A model generated the notes under the pieces. It was given only the letters and a program-made list of their open reading frames with translations. It made no database searches and was not told the origin of the DNA. 10,378 nucleotides of DNA from Actinomycetota bacterium (lineage in GTDB: Bacteria > Actinomycetota > Actinomycetes > Mycobacteriales > Mycobacteriaceae), in contig SYAB01000456.1 in the NCBI GenBank assembly GCA_005787665.1, positions 1 through 10,378 on the forward strand, given 5' to 3'. This document shows, in pieces, positions 1 to 6,935 of the stretch; position 1 is the first letter of the stretch, and each line of letters starts with the position of its first letter. The position numbers and the translations under genes were made by a program.

Positions 1-2
1 AG

Positions 3-137
3 ACCTCGAAGACCAGCGTCGCGGTCAACAAGGACGAGGAAGCGCCGATCTTCGAGATCTCCGACTACGGCATCGTCGGTGACCTGTTCAGCGTCGCACC
101 GCAGCTGACCGAGGCTGTCAAGGCCCGCAAGGGCTAG
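3..137 (+). CDS. etfA: Electron transfer flavoprotein alpha subunit, C-terminal end (partial)
   Basis: Only the last 44 codons are present; the gene begins upstream of the window. EtfA with EtfB forms the FAD-carrying heterodimer that takes electrons from acyl-CoA dehydrogenases and passes them to ETF:quinone oxidoreductase in the cytoplasm. The visible stretch contains [20 protein letters not shown] and ends in EAVKARKG, the highly conserved end of the FAD-binding domain of EtfA. The stop TAG is at 135-137, followed after 24 bases by a strong terminator, so the etf operon ends here. In M. tuberculosis the equivalent gene (fixB, Rv3028c) also lies near iscS, which fits this neighbourhood. A diverged second copy of the last eight codons occurs at 2331-2357. 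The identification is confident although only the tail is visible. Confidence 0.93.
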   Translation, partial: TSKTSVAVNKDEEAPIFEISDYGIVGDLFSVAPQLTEAVKARKG

Positions 138-152
138 TTGCTTCTGCCCGCG
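111..152 (+). repeat. Direct repeat A, copy 1 (etfA end)
   Basis: This covers the last eight codons of etfA, the stop and 15 bases beyond. It is repeated at 2331-2372 (33/42 identical, no gaps). The pair brackets the secreted-protein gene. Confidence 0.6.
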
Positions 153-161
153 AGCAGACGG

Positions 162-196
162 AAAGGTCCCGCACGCCTCGGCGTGTCGGGACCTTT
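162..196 (+). terminator. Rho-independent-type hairpin terminator of etfA
   Basis: A long stem: AAAGGTCCCG (162-171) pairs with CGGGACCTTT (187-196), and CACGCC (172-177) pairs with GGCGTG (180-185), with one bulged T at 186 and a very small loop. Read as RNA it ends in UUU directly at the stem base, and the flanking A-run makes it work on either strand. It lies 24 bases after the etfA stop and insulates the next gene. The second copy of this junction (2331-2401) lacks the hairpin. Confidence 0.85.
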
Positions 197-205
197 CGCG
201 TCCGC

Positions 206-231
206 TCGGCGGGAAATCCGGGGCGCCGGTA
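206..231 (+). repeat. Direct repeat B, copy 1 (downstream of etfA)
   Basis: TCGGCGGGAA followed by CCGGGGCGCCGGTA. The same string with a 2-base gap occurs at 2378-2401, in the same order after repeat A. Copy 1 lies after the terminator; in copy 2 the roughly 50 bases holding the terminator are missing. Confidence 0.55.
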
Positions 232-258
232 GTCGGTAGGGGTCCGGGGGTCTGATGG

Positions 259-287
259 TTGACGGGGGGCACGGACTAGAGAATCAT
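259..287 (+). promoter_or_regulatory. Possible sigma-A-type promoter for the secreted-protein gene
   Basis: TTGACG (259-264) matches the -35 consensus in five of six bases. Exactly 17 bases later comes AATCAT (282-287), a 4/6 match to TATAAT. Transcription would begin near 294, leaving a leader of about 80 bases before the start at 376. The stretch 197-375 holds nothing else recognisable except the short repeat at 206-231. The weak -10 makes this tentative. Confidence 0.35.
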
Positions 288-360
288 CACAAGAGCGTGA
301 CGGTCGCTGAACGGGTCAGGTATGGCTGAGCGTAGAAGGCTCTTATGTTCACGCTCGTCG

Positions 361-367
361 AGAGGAG
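361..367 (+). promoter_or_regulatory. Ribosome binding site that fixes the start at 376
   Basis: AGAGGAG ends 8 bases before ATG 376. The earlier in-frame ATG at 322 has no comparable site and would place 18 extra residues before a normal mycobacterial export signal. The 376 start is therefore preferred. Confidence 0.7.
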
Positions 368-375
368 CGTGGGTT

Positions 376-2223
376 ATGGCTGTCGAATATGTTCATCTCC
401 CTTCGGGTGAGGGTCGGGGTCGTCGGGTCGGGCGTCTGCCCGTCGTTCGCTGGTTGCAGGTCGGCGCGGGAGCGGCCGGGTTGGGAGTCGCGTTGACGGT
501 CGCACCGGCGGTGGCTGCCGCCGACGCCGATGGCGGCTCTGCCAGCGAAAGGGCGACGTCGTCGGCGGCGGAAAAGTCAACGCGCGTGTCGACGGGTGGT
601 TTGCGACGCTCCGGGGGATCGACCGGGGATGCCGGGAAGGCTGAGGTTAGGCGGTCGCCCCATGCGTTGGGGTCGTTGCCACGCTCGGCCTCCGCGCGGA
701 CGTCGCAGCTCGCCGAAGCCGCGTCGGCGGTGTCAGCGGCGAAGGCATTAGCCGCGGTCGATCCAGTTGCGAATGCCAGCGCGGGTTTGTCGGGTGGTGG
801 AGATGCGATCCCGCCGGCGCTGTCGGGACTCAAACGCCTTCAGTCGGGCAGGGGGGCGAACAACGCGGATTCGATCACCTCCGTGCGGGTCGAGCGACCG
901 GCACCCGCATCGACAGGGGATTTTTCGGAAGGCGGCATTTACGACTACGACTACGGCGTCGGAGTTGGATCGAGCGCGCCGGCATCCGGGTCGGTCGCCC
1001 CAGCTTACCCAGCCTCCGTGACCGCCCCGGTGACCTGGCGGTCCGTCATCACCGAAGGACTCTCGTGGATCGGGCTCGGCAACTTGGGCAATAACCTGCC
1101 CATCCCTTCAGCCCCGGTCCCGGATCTGCTCGCCTGGATATGGACCGGGATGCGCCGCCTGCACTACACCCTGTTCAATACCGCGCCGACTTTGGCCCCC
1201 GGTGAGCAAACCGTGGACCTCGAAACCGGGCAATTTGTTGGCTCCTTGGGCGGCACCGACGTCGACGGCGACGTGATCACGTACGTGGTTACGTCCGCAC
1301 CCGCCCATGGACGCCTCGAAATTATCGACGACGGCACCTACGTGTATACCCCCGATGACGGCTTCGCGAGCACGGGCGGTGCCGATTCGTTCACCGTCCG
1401 CGCAACTGACGACAACTCTGCCAACCCCGCCCATTTCCATCTGCTTGATGATGTCAACGCCGCGCTCAACCGTCTCGCGACTCTCCTGGGACTACCCACC
1501 AACGCACCGCCGCCGCGAACAGCCACCATCAACGTCATCGAACCCGGAGGCATTCTCCTCGGTCGATCATTCGGACAAATTCGGGGGGTCCACGTGTCGT
1601 TGAAAAACCGGACCGATCAGATGATCGCCGTCGTCGCGGTCCAAGAGGGTCATCGTGACAACGGAACTGATGGTCCGCCGACTTTCGTCTCCCCAAATGC
1701 CTGGGCCTTCTTCGGTTCACCTCCAGCGTACGCGCAGAGCACCGAGTTACACCTTCGCATCTATACCGCGCATCAGGACGGCCAAGGGAATTGGGAACTC
1801 GGCGAATTGCGAAACATCGTCCGAAACCACAACGGAGCAATCGACTACCCAGTGCAGTTTGTCTACGGCGACCCGTTCCGCGTTTGGTTCAACACGCAAG
1901 ATGGCGTCAAAGTCGGGCAGATTGCGAACAGAGCATACGTTTCAGACGATGAATTCAGTGAAGGCGAAGACCGTCACTACGACTCTCCCTCGGGCCAGAG
2001 AATTTACGGTGCTCGTGTCGACGACAGCGAAGACCACATTAACTTTGTCGTCGAAGTACATGGTCTGAGCATGGTTCCTACGGTCGACGGCCTCAACGCG
2101 TACTACGCGCCTTTGGAGTGGCCCGGCCCGGGAGGTAGTGATATCGACAACGTCTATACATTCTTCCCCGACCGGGTTGACGAGGGCGTCATTGACGTGG
2201 CTGATAGGGATCGATATTTCTGA
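376..2223 (+). CDS. Secreted protein with one cadherin/Ig-like repeat and an unrecognised C-terminal domain
   Basis: The product has 615 aa from ATG 376, chosen for its AGAGGAG site. Residues 1-50 form a long basic n-region (RRVGRLPVVRW) and a hydrophobic core ending in Ala-rich APAVAAADA, a mycobacterial signal peptide. Residues 50-245 are Ser/Ala/Gly-rich low complexity with a Tyr/Asp patch (IYDYDYGVGVG, 188-198). Residues 250-270 (LLAWIWTGMRRLHYTLFNTA) introduce the repeat at about 271-388, with TDVDGDVITYVVTSAPAHG, YVYTPDDGF and DSFTVRATDD, typical of tandem-95/cadherin-like domains in mycobacterial exported proteins. Residues 390-615 are probably beta-rich; I recognise no family and see no catalytic motif. 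Codons there are AT-richer than neighbours (1921-1980 is 28/60 GC), suggesting transfer. It is flanked by two etfA 3'-end copies. Cell-surface or secreted location is inferred; function is unknown. Confidence 0.8.
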   Translation: MAVEYVHLPSGEGRGRRVGRLPVVRWLQVGAGAAGLGVALTVAPAVAAADADGGSASERATSSAAEKSTRVSTGGLRRSGGSTGDAGKAEVRRSPHALGSLPRSASARTSQLAEAASAVSAAKALAAVDPVANASAGLSGGGDAIPPALSGLKRLQSGRGANNADSITSVRVERPAPASTGDFSEGGIYDYDYGVGVGSSAPASGSVAPAYPASVTAPVTWRSVITEGLSWIGLGNLGNNLPIPSAPVPDLLAWIWTGMRRLHYTLFNTAPTLAPGEQTVDLETGQFVGSLGGTDVDGDVITYVVTSAPAHGRLEIIDDGTYVYTPDDGFASTGGADSFTVRATDDNSANPAHFHLLDDVNAALNRLATLLGLPTNAPPPRTATINVIEPGGILLGRSFGQIRGVHVSLKNRTDQMIAVVAVQEGHRDNGTDGPPTFVSPNAWAFFGSPPAYAQSTELHLRIYTAHQDGQGNWELGELRNIVRNHNGAIDYPVQFVYGDPFRVWFNTQDGVKVGQIANRAYVSDDEFSEGEDRHYDSPSGQRIYGARVDDSEDHINFVVEVHGLSMVPTVDGLNAYYAPLEWPGPGGSDIDNVYTFFPDRVDEGVIDVADRDRYF

Positions 2224-2241
2224 GATTGTTGCGGTTCACGC

Positions 2242-2257
2242 CGTTGCGGATGCAACG
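2242..2257 (+). terminator. Small hairpin after the secreted-protein gene
   Basis: CGTTGC (2242-2247) and GCAACG (2252-2257) form a perfect 6-bp stem with a 4-base loop, 18 bases after the stop at 2221-2223. There is no real U-tract, so terminator function is only possible. Confidence 0.3.
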
Positions 2258-2330
2258 TCGATTCCTGAGTTCGCAGCACCAGGTCGGCCGCCCCTACTTC
2301 ACCCTGCTGCAATTCGTTGAAGCCGCCCCC

Positions 2331-2357
2331 GAAGCCATCAACGCTCGCAAGGTCTAG
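2331..2357 (+). pseudogene. Remnant of a second, diverged etfA 3' end
   Basis: In the frame ending at TAG 2355-2357 this reads EAINARKV, against EAVKARKG at the true etfA end (111-137). The similarity runs without gaps from 2331 to 2372 at a constant offset of 2220 from 111-152 (33 of 42 bases equal), so it passes through the stop into the downstream DNA. Several differences are at third codon positions or conservative (GAG/GAA, GCT/GCC, Val/Ile), so the copy probably came from a related etfA under coding selection rather than by decay of the local copy. Upstream of 2331 the similarity disappears. Confidence 0.55.
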
Positions 2358-2372
2358 TTGCCTTTACCCGCG
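2331..2372 (+). repeat. Direct repeat A, copy 2
   Basis: Copy of 111-152. The best-preserved core is CTAGTTGC (2354-2361), which includes the stop codon and matches exactly. Confidence 0.6.
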
Positions 2373-2377
2373 CTTGT

Positions 2378-2401
2378 TCGGCGGGAAGCCGGGCGCCGGT
2401 A
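2378..2401 (+). repeat. Direct repeat B, copy 2 (upstream of the iscS fragment)
   Basis: TCGGCGGGAAG then CCGGGCGCCGGTA. Here it runs straight into the TATCCT box and start codon of the truncated iscS, whereas copy 1 continues into unrelated sequence. Confidence 0.55.
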
Positions 2402-2753
2402 TCCTCGACAGGCCATGAGCCAGGCCCGGTCGGCCTGCCTCGACCACGCTGTCGCCACCTCGATGCACCCGCCGGCCATTGGGGCGATGATCGCCGCGTT
2501 GGCCGTGGTGGTTAACGTCTCCTCGCTGCACACCGCGGGCCGCGCCGCCCGCCGCCGCGTCGAGGAGGCGCGGGAGAGCCTGGCCGCCAACCTGGGAGCC
2601 CGGCCGTCGGAGGTGATCCTCACTGCCGGCGGCGCGGAGAGTGACAACCTTGCCATCAAGGGCATCTACTGGGCTCGCCGCGACGCCGACCTCGCCCGCC
2701 GGCGCATCGTCACTACCGTGGTCGAGCACCAGGCGGTTTTCGACGCCGTCGCA
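2395..2753 (+). repeat. Direct repeat C, copy 1 (iscS promoter plus 5' end)
   Basis: It aligns without gaps to 3554-3912 (offset 1159). From the start codon on, I count 32 mismatches in 339 bases. The repeat includes about 20 bases upstream with the TATCCT -10 box and ends abruptly near 2753. Confidence 0.9.
2415..2753 (+). pseudogene. Truncated duplicate of iscS (first 113 codons)
   Basis: From ATG 2415 the frame reads [18 protein letters not shown] and tracks the intact IscS for 113 residues (17 differences), then leaves it after DAVA at about 2753. It keeps the PLP-stacking His (VEH) but has Ala for the PLP-phosphate-binding Thr of GGTE, and it lacks the PLP lysine, the catalytic cysteine loop and everything else beyond. 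It cannot be an active desulfurase. The differences are uneven: 18 in the first 105 bases, 6 in the next 194 and 8 in the last 40. The frame stays open to 3566 by running antisense through DUF6629, but that extension resembles no protein family. The upstream TATCCT box is retained, so it may still be transcribed. Confidence 0.9.
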
Positions 2754-2774
2754 GGTACGAGGAGGCACCGATCG

Positions 2775-3470
2775 TCAGGGGTTCCCCGCGGTCTGGACCC
2801 GCCTGCCCGGGCTGGCCGGCAAACGCTCGGCGTCGGGCGTACGCCGCCGCCGGATCATGTGCACCAGCATCAGGATCGAGGACACTCCGGCGAAGACGCA
2901 CCACAGCGATGCGAAGGCGTTGAAGTAGAAGACGGCGACCACGATGAGGCCCACCAGGTTCAGAACGCCGAAAGCCACGATGGATCGGTAGCCCGACATC
3001 AGGGGCGGACCGATGACCGCGATGATGTAGAGCACCGCCCACACCAGTGGGTGCTGTACGACGGTGAGGTACTCGAGCCCGTACGGATGGCGGATCACCT
3101 CCACGGGATTGGCCAGCACCACGTACCCCAAGTAGACGGACACGATGGCACCGAGGGCGACGAACGGGGCGGCCCATCGGCGCAGGGGGCCGGGAGGTTC
3201 GAGCAACATCACGGCCAGGGGCATGTAGACGGGCAACAGTGGCCAGGCGATGAACAGGTAGGCGCGCATCGCCAGATTCGCCATGCCGGGCGAGACATCG
3301 CCGTCCAATCCGGCCCAGACGGCGACCTCGAGGAACTGGTGCACCGCGAAGACCGCAGGCAGCATCGCGAACATCAACTCCCGGCGGTGTTTGACCTCAC
3401 GGAGCGTCAACGCCGCTACCGGCACCAGCGCGGTGCCGGCCACCAGATCGGCCGTCATCGAGAAGCACAC
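2775..3470 (-). CDS. DUF6629 family multi-pass membrane protein
   Basis: The product has 231 aa from GTG 3470, giving an N-terminus [12 protein letters not shown] that matches the usual MCFS-x-x-AD start of the family; a longer frame to ATG 3575 adds 35 hydrophilic residues and is less likely. About seven hydrophobic segments lie near residues 5-22, 31-49, 64-86, 97-117, 138-157, 162-181 and 186-203, followed by a basic cytoplasmic-looking tail (HMIRRRR). Family-like signatures are [14 protein letters not shown], an SGYR turn and ASLWC. The biochemical role of this family is not known to me. No strong ribosome site is visible. It is convergent with the iscS fragment (22 bases apart) and divergent from iscS (103 bases apart), and sits between two iscS 5' copies, so it is probably part of an inserted segment. 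Confidence 0.82.
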   Translation of the reverse strand: MCFSMTADLVAGTALVPVAALTLREVKHRRELMFAMLPAVFAVHQFLEVAVWAGLDGDVSPGMANLAMRAYLFIAWPLLPVYMPLAVMLLEPPGPLRRWAAPFVALGAIVSVYLGYVVLANPVEVIRHPYGLEYLTVVQHPLVWAVLYIIAVIGPPLMSGYRSIVAFGVLNLVGLIVVAVFYFNAFASLWCVFAGVSSILMLVHMIRRRRTPDAERLPASPGRRVQTAGNP

Positions 3471-3553
3471 GCCGAAATGGTGCCACGGCCGGACCCGACT
3501 GCCACCCGATTCGCCGGAGCTGGCCTGCTCGCCCGGATCCCTCGCCAACCCCG

Positions 3554-3912
3554 GCCGGTATCCTGAACGGGCCATGAGCCAGACCCGGTCGGTCTACCTC
3601 GACCACGCTGCCACCACCCCGATGCACCCGCAAGCCATCGAGGCGATGGTCGCCGCACTGGGCGTGGTGGGCAACGCTTCCTCGCTGCACACCGCGGGCC
3701 GCGCCGCCCGCCGCCGTGTCGAGGAGGCGCGGGAGAGCCTGGCCGCCAACCTGGGCGCCCGGCCGTCGGAGGTGATCCTCACTGCCGGCGGCACGGAGAG
3801 TGACAACCTTGCCATCAAGGGCATCTACTGGGCCCGCCGCGACGCCGACCCCGCCCGTCGGCGCATCGTCACCACCGCGGTCGAGCACCACGCGGTGCTC
3901 GACGCGGTGGCG
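3554..3912 (+). repeat. Direct repeat C, copy 2 (intact iscS 5' end)
   Basis: Functional copy of the 359-base repeat. The DUF6629 gene lies in the roughly 800 bases between the two copies. Confidence 0.9.
3559..3564 (+). promoter_or_regulatory. -10 box of iscS, near-leaderless start
   Basis: TATCCT lies 9 bases before ATG 3574, so the expected start of transcription is about 0-3 bases before the start codon. No Shine-Dalgarno is present. The box is conserved in the duplicated copy (2400-2405). No -35 is recognisable, which is common in mycobacteria. Confidence 0.55.
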
Positions 3913-4773
3913 TGGCTAGCCGAGCACGAAGGCGCCGCGGTGAGTTACCTGCCTACCGAGCCGGACGGGTCGGTGCGTCCCGCCGCACTGCGCGACGCTC
4001 TCGCAGCACACGACGATGTCGCACTGGTCTCGGTGATGTGGGCCAATAACGAGGTCGGCACCCTCATGCCGATCACCGAGTTGGTCTCCACCGCAGCGGA
4101 GTTCGGCGTACCGATGCACAGCGACGCGGTGCAGGCGGTGGGGCAGGTTCCGTTGGACTTCGCCGCGTCGGGACTCTCCGCACTGAGTATCACCGGGCAC
4201 AAGTTCGGCGGGCCTACCGGCGTTGGAGCACTGCTCTTGCGCCGCGACACCGCCTGCGTTCCACTGTTGCACGGCGGTGGCCAGGAACGCGATGTGCGGT
4301 CGGGAACACTTGACGTCGCGGGCGCCGTCGCCATGGCCGTCGCGGCCGACGTCGCCGTCGGTGCCCGGGCGGAGACGGCCACACGGCTGTGCGTCCTGCG
4401 TGATCGGCTGATCGACGGGGTGACCGGCTCCATCGAGGATGTCGTGGTCAACGGCGCGACCGGCGCGGGCCGGCTTCCCGGCAACGCCCACTTCACCTTC
4501 GCCGGCTGCGAGGGGGATTCGCTGTTGATGCTGCTCGATGCCAATCACATCGAGTGTTCCACCGGGTCGGCCTGTACCGCTGGCGTGGCACAGGCCTCCC
4601 ACGTGCTGCTGGCCATGGGTGCCGACCCTGACCGTGCCCGCGGTTCGCTGCGGTTGTCGCTGGGTCACACCAGCACTGACGCCGACGTCGATGCCGCGCT
4701 GCGGGTACTGCCGGTGGCGGTCAGCCGCGCAAGGCAGGCGGCGCTGGCCAGTTCCCCGGCGGTGCTGCGGTGA
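3574..4773 (+). CDS. iscS: Cysteine desulfurase IscS (class V aminotransferase, NifS/IscS type)
   Basis: The product has 399 aa, the normal length for mycobacterial IscS. It is a cytoplasmic PLP enzyme that converts cysteine to alanine and leaves a persulfide on its own cysteine, feeding Fe-S assembly and tRNA thiolation. ATG 3574 gives the standard N-terminus YLDHAATTP (8-16); in-frame starts further upstream would read through the DUF6629 region. Visible active-site parts are TAGGTESDN (70-78), His105 in VEHHAV, the MWANNEVGT stretch (155-163), SDAVQ (183-187), the PLP lysine K210 in TGHK, and C334 in the ECSTGSAC loop. It is first in an operon; its TGA overlaps the mnmA GTG (GTGA, 4770-4773). 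A leaderless-type TATCCT box lies just upstream. The 5' end is duplicated at 2395-2753. Confidence 0.97.
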   Translation: MSQTRSVYLDHAATTPMHPQAIEAMVAALGVVGNASSLHTAGRAARRRVEEARESLAANLGARPSEVILTAGGTESDNLAIKGIYWARRDADPARRRIVTTAVEHHAVLDAVAWLAEHEGAAVSYLPTEPDGSVRPAALRDALAAHDDVALVSVMWANNEVGTLMPITELVSTAAEFGVPMHSDAVQAVGQVPLDFAASGLSALSITGHKFGGPTGVGALLLRRDTACVPLLHGGGQERDVRSGTLDVAGAVAMAVAADVAVGARAETATRLCVLRDRLIDGVTGSIEDVVVNGATGAGRLPGNAHFTFAGCEGDSLLMLLDANHIECSTGSACTAGVAQASHVLLAMGADPDRARGSLRLSLGHTSTDADVDAALRVLPVAVSRARQAALASSPAVLR

Positions 4774-5846
4774 GGGTGCTGGCTGCGATGAGCGGGGGCG
4801 TGGACTCATCGGTCGCTGCTGCGCGGATGGTGGCGGCCGGGCATGACGTGGTCGGTGTCCACCTCGCGCTGTCCCACACGCCGGGGACGCTGCGTACCGG
4901 ATCGCGCGGATGCTGCTCGCGGGAGGATGCCGGAGACGCCCGCCGGGTCGCCGATGTCCTCGGAATCCCCTTCTACGTCTGGGATTTCGCCGACCGGTTC
5001 AAGGCTGACGTCATCGACGACTTCGTGGACTCCTACGCGCGCGGGGAGACCCCGAACCCGTGCGTGCGCTGCAACGAGCGGATCAAGTTCTCCGCGCTGG
5101 CCGCCCGCGCGCTGGCGCTGGGCTTCGATGCGGTGGCCACCGGCCACTACGCCCGGCTGTCGCAGGGCCGGTTGCGCCGGGCGGTCGACCGTGACAAGGA
5201 CCAGTCCTATGTGCTGGGCGTGTTGACCGCCGAGCAGTTGCGCCACGCCGTGTTCCCGATCGGAGACACCCCCAAAGCGGCGATCCGCGAGGAGGCCGCC
5301 CGCCTCGGTTTCGCGGTGGCGGCCAAGCCCGACAGCCATGACATCTGCTTCATTCCGTCCGGAGACACCCGCGCGTTCCTGGGGGCGCGAATCGGGGTGC
5401 GCCCCGGTGCGGTCGTCGACGCCTCCGGTGCCGAACTGGCCCGCCACGACGGCGTACACGGGTTCACCGTCGGCCAGCGCAAGGGACTCGGCATCGCCGG
5501 ACCCGGCCCGGATGGGCGGCCGCGTTACGTCACCGCCATCGACGCCGAATCCCGGACGGTGCGGGTCGGCGACGCCGAGGACCTCGAGGTGTGGAGCCTG
5601 ACGGGCCGGGATCCGGTGTTCACCTCGGGCGCGGCCCTGGCCGAACCGCTCTACTGTGAAGTGCAGGTTCGCGCCCACGGCGGTATCGCTTCGGGTGTCG
5701 CCGAAGCCGTCGACGGACTGCTGCACGTCACGCTGCGAGACCCGCTGCGCGGGGTCGCCCCCGGACAGACGATGGTGGTGTACCGCACTGATCCCGAGGG
5801 TGACGAGGTCCTCGCCAGCGCCACCCTCATCCCGGTTGTTCGGTGA
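4770..5846 (+). CDS. mnmA: tRNA-uridine 2-sulfurtransferase MnmA (TrmU)
   Basis: The product has 358 aa. It activates C2 of U34 in tRNA-Lys, -Glu and -Gln with ATP and transfers sulfur delivered from IscS, giving 2-thiouridine. The PP-loop SGGVDSS is at residues 8-14. The catalytic cysteines are C101 in NPCVRCN and C193 in DSHDICF. GHYARL (125-130), DKDQSYVL (142-149) and [13 protein letters not shown] (starting at 234) are family signatures, and the C-terminal beta-barrel is complete. The GTG start overlaps the iscS stop by four bases and its own TGA overlaps the next GTG, so translation is probably coupled. The sequence reads very close to M. tuberculosis TrmU (Rv3024c). Placement right after iscS matches the sulfur-relay function. 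Confidence 0.97.
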   Translation: MRVLAAMSGGVDSSVAAARMVAAGHDVVGVHLALSHTPGTLRTGSRGCCSREDAGDARRVADVLGIPFYVWDFADRFKADVIDDFVDSYARGETPNPCVRCNERIKFSALAARALALGFDAVATGHYARLSQGRLRRAVDRDKDQSYVLGVLTAEQLRHAVFPIGDTPKAAIREEAARLGFAVAAKPDSHDICFIPSGDTRAFLGARIGVRPGAVVDASGAELARHDGVHGFTVGQRKGLGIAGPGPDGRPRYVTAIDAESRTVRVGDAEDLEVWSLTGRDPVFTSGAALAEPLYCEVQVRAHGGIASGVAEAVDGLLHVTLRDPLRGVAPGQTMVVYRTDPEGDEVLASATLIPVVR

Positions 5847-6853
5847 GTACCTTCGCGGCGGCGACCGGAATGGGCTCCTGGCCCGGGACAAGCCCCCGGC
5901 GGGCCGCTGAGATCGTCATCGGCGAAGTGCACCGGCTGCCCTACCTCGTCGAGCTGCCCGACCGCGGGGTAGGCGCGGACCTGATCGGGCGTGCCGGGGC
6001 GTTGCTCGTCGACATCGCCATCGACACCGTCCCGCGCGGATACCGGATCGCCGCGCGTCCGGGCGCGGTGACCCGGCGCGCGGCCAGCCTGCTCGACGAG
6101 GACATCGACGCCCTCGAAGAGGCTTGGGAGAAGGCCGGCGGGACCCGTCCGGGATGCGCGGTGAAGGTGCAGGCGCCCGGCCCGGTGACGCTGGCCGCCT
6201 CCCTCGAACTCAGTAACGGCCACCGCGCGATCACCGATCCCGGGGCGGTGCGCGACCTGGCGGCGTCGCTGGCCGAAGGGGTGGCGGTCCATCGGGCGGA
6301 GGTGGCCCGGCGACTCGCCGCCCCGGTGGTGGTGCAGTTCGACGAACCGCTGCTGCCGGCCGCCCTGGCCGGGCGGCTGGGCGGAGTGACGGCGCTGACG
6401 CCGGTCCACCCGGTGGACGAGACCCTGGTGATCGGTCTGCTCGACGAGTGCGTGAACCGCGCCGGCGTGGAGGCGCTGCTGCACTGCTGCGCTGCAAATA
6501 TCCCCTGGGATGCACTGGTACGCAGCGGGATCGGCGCGGTGGCGGTGGACGCCGCGACGCTCGACGATGACGGGCTGGACGGTCTCGCAGCCTTCGTCGA
6601 TGCCGGCCGCGCCGTGGTGCTCGGACTGATCCCGGCCGCCGCACCCCATCAACGGCCGTCCTTCGAGGAGATCGCCTCCGCGGCAGCGGCCCTGACCGAC
6701 CGGATCGGCTTCCCGCGTGGCGTGCTCGGCGAGCGGGTCGGCATCAGCCCGGCGTGCGGGCTGGCCGGCGCGGGGGAGGCCTGGGCGCGGACCGCGACCG
6801 CTCTGGCGGAACGGGCCGCGGCGGCGATGGCCGAGGACCCCGCAGCCGTCTGA
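5843..6853 (+). CDS. Core-size MetE-like (vitamin B12-independent methionine synthase family) protein
   Basis: The product has 336 aa from GTG 5843, overlapping mnmA by four bases. It resembles only the C-terminal catalytic barrel of MetE (full MetE is about 750 aa) and corresponds to M. tuberculosis Rv3015c. GMGSWPGT (9-16) matches the homocysteine-binding IGSFPQT of MetE, and QFDEPLL (165-171) matches its QxDEPAL. Zinc ligands appear as H214-x-C216 ([11 protein letters not shown]) and C305 (ISPACGL); the Glu ligand of MetE is probably replaced by D236 (VAVD). Without the N-terminal half it should not use methyltetrahydrofolate as MetE does. Folate-independent core-MetE proteins that take methyl groups from other carriers are known, but a different thiol alkyl transfer is equally possible. 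It is the third operon gene, with no visible terminator after it. Confidence 0.85.
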   Translation: MSTFAAATGMGSWPGTSPRRAAEIVIGEVHRLPYLVELPDRGVGADLIGRAGALLVDIAIDTVPRGYRIAARPGAVTRRAASLLDEDIDALEEAWEKAGGTRPGCAVKVQAPGPVTLAASLELSNGHRAITDPGAVRDLAASLAEGVAVHRAEVARRLAAPVVVQFDEPLLPAALAGRLGGVTALTPVHPVDETLVIGLLDECVNRAGVEALLHCCAANIPWDALVRSGIGAVAVDAATLDDDGLDGLAAFVDAGRAVVLGLIPAAAPHQRPSFEEIASAAAALTDRIGFPRGVLGERVGISPACGLAGAGEAWARTATALAERAAAAMAEDPAAV

Positions 6854-6873
6854 GCCCTGCTCCGCGCGGTGGC

Positions 6874-6879
6874 TAGGCT
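6874..6879 (+). promoter_or_regulatory. Possible -10 box for gabD2
   Basis: TAGGCT fits the mycobacterial TANNNT pattern and would start transcription near 6886, about 50 bases before the gene. No convincing -35 is seen. Read-through from the operon above is also possible, since no terminator separates them. Confidence 0.3.
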
Positions 6880-6935
6880 GAACCCACAGGACCGTACCCA
6901 TAGACCATGGGACCCTTTCGAGACGAGGTGGCCAC

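Noticed and set aside
162..196. Riboswitch or small-RNA interpretation of the hairpin after etfA
   Set aside because: A single near-perfect stem closing with TTT right after a stop codon is fully explained as a terminator.
322..375. Upstream ATG start for the secreted protein
   Set aside because: It has no ribosome site and adds 18 residues before a normal signal peptide; ATG 376 has AGAGGAG at good spacing.
2358..3566. Long plus-strand open frame joining the iscS-like start to more than 250 further residues
   Set aside because: Only residues matching 2415-2753 resemble a protein. The rest is the antisense of the DUF6629 gene, rich in His/Gly/Arg/Asp as expected from a GC-rich shadow frame.
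3283..3573. N-terminal extension of iscS in the same frame
   Set aside because: It runs antisense to DUF6629; IscS proteins begin just before YLDHAATTP, and a -10 box lies immediately before ATG 3574.
3471..3575. Longer start for DUF6629 at ATG 3575
   Set aside because: It adds 35 hydrophilic residues overlapping the iscS promoter and start; the family N-terminus is MCFS-x-x-AD, matched by GTG 3470.
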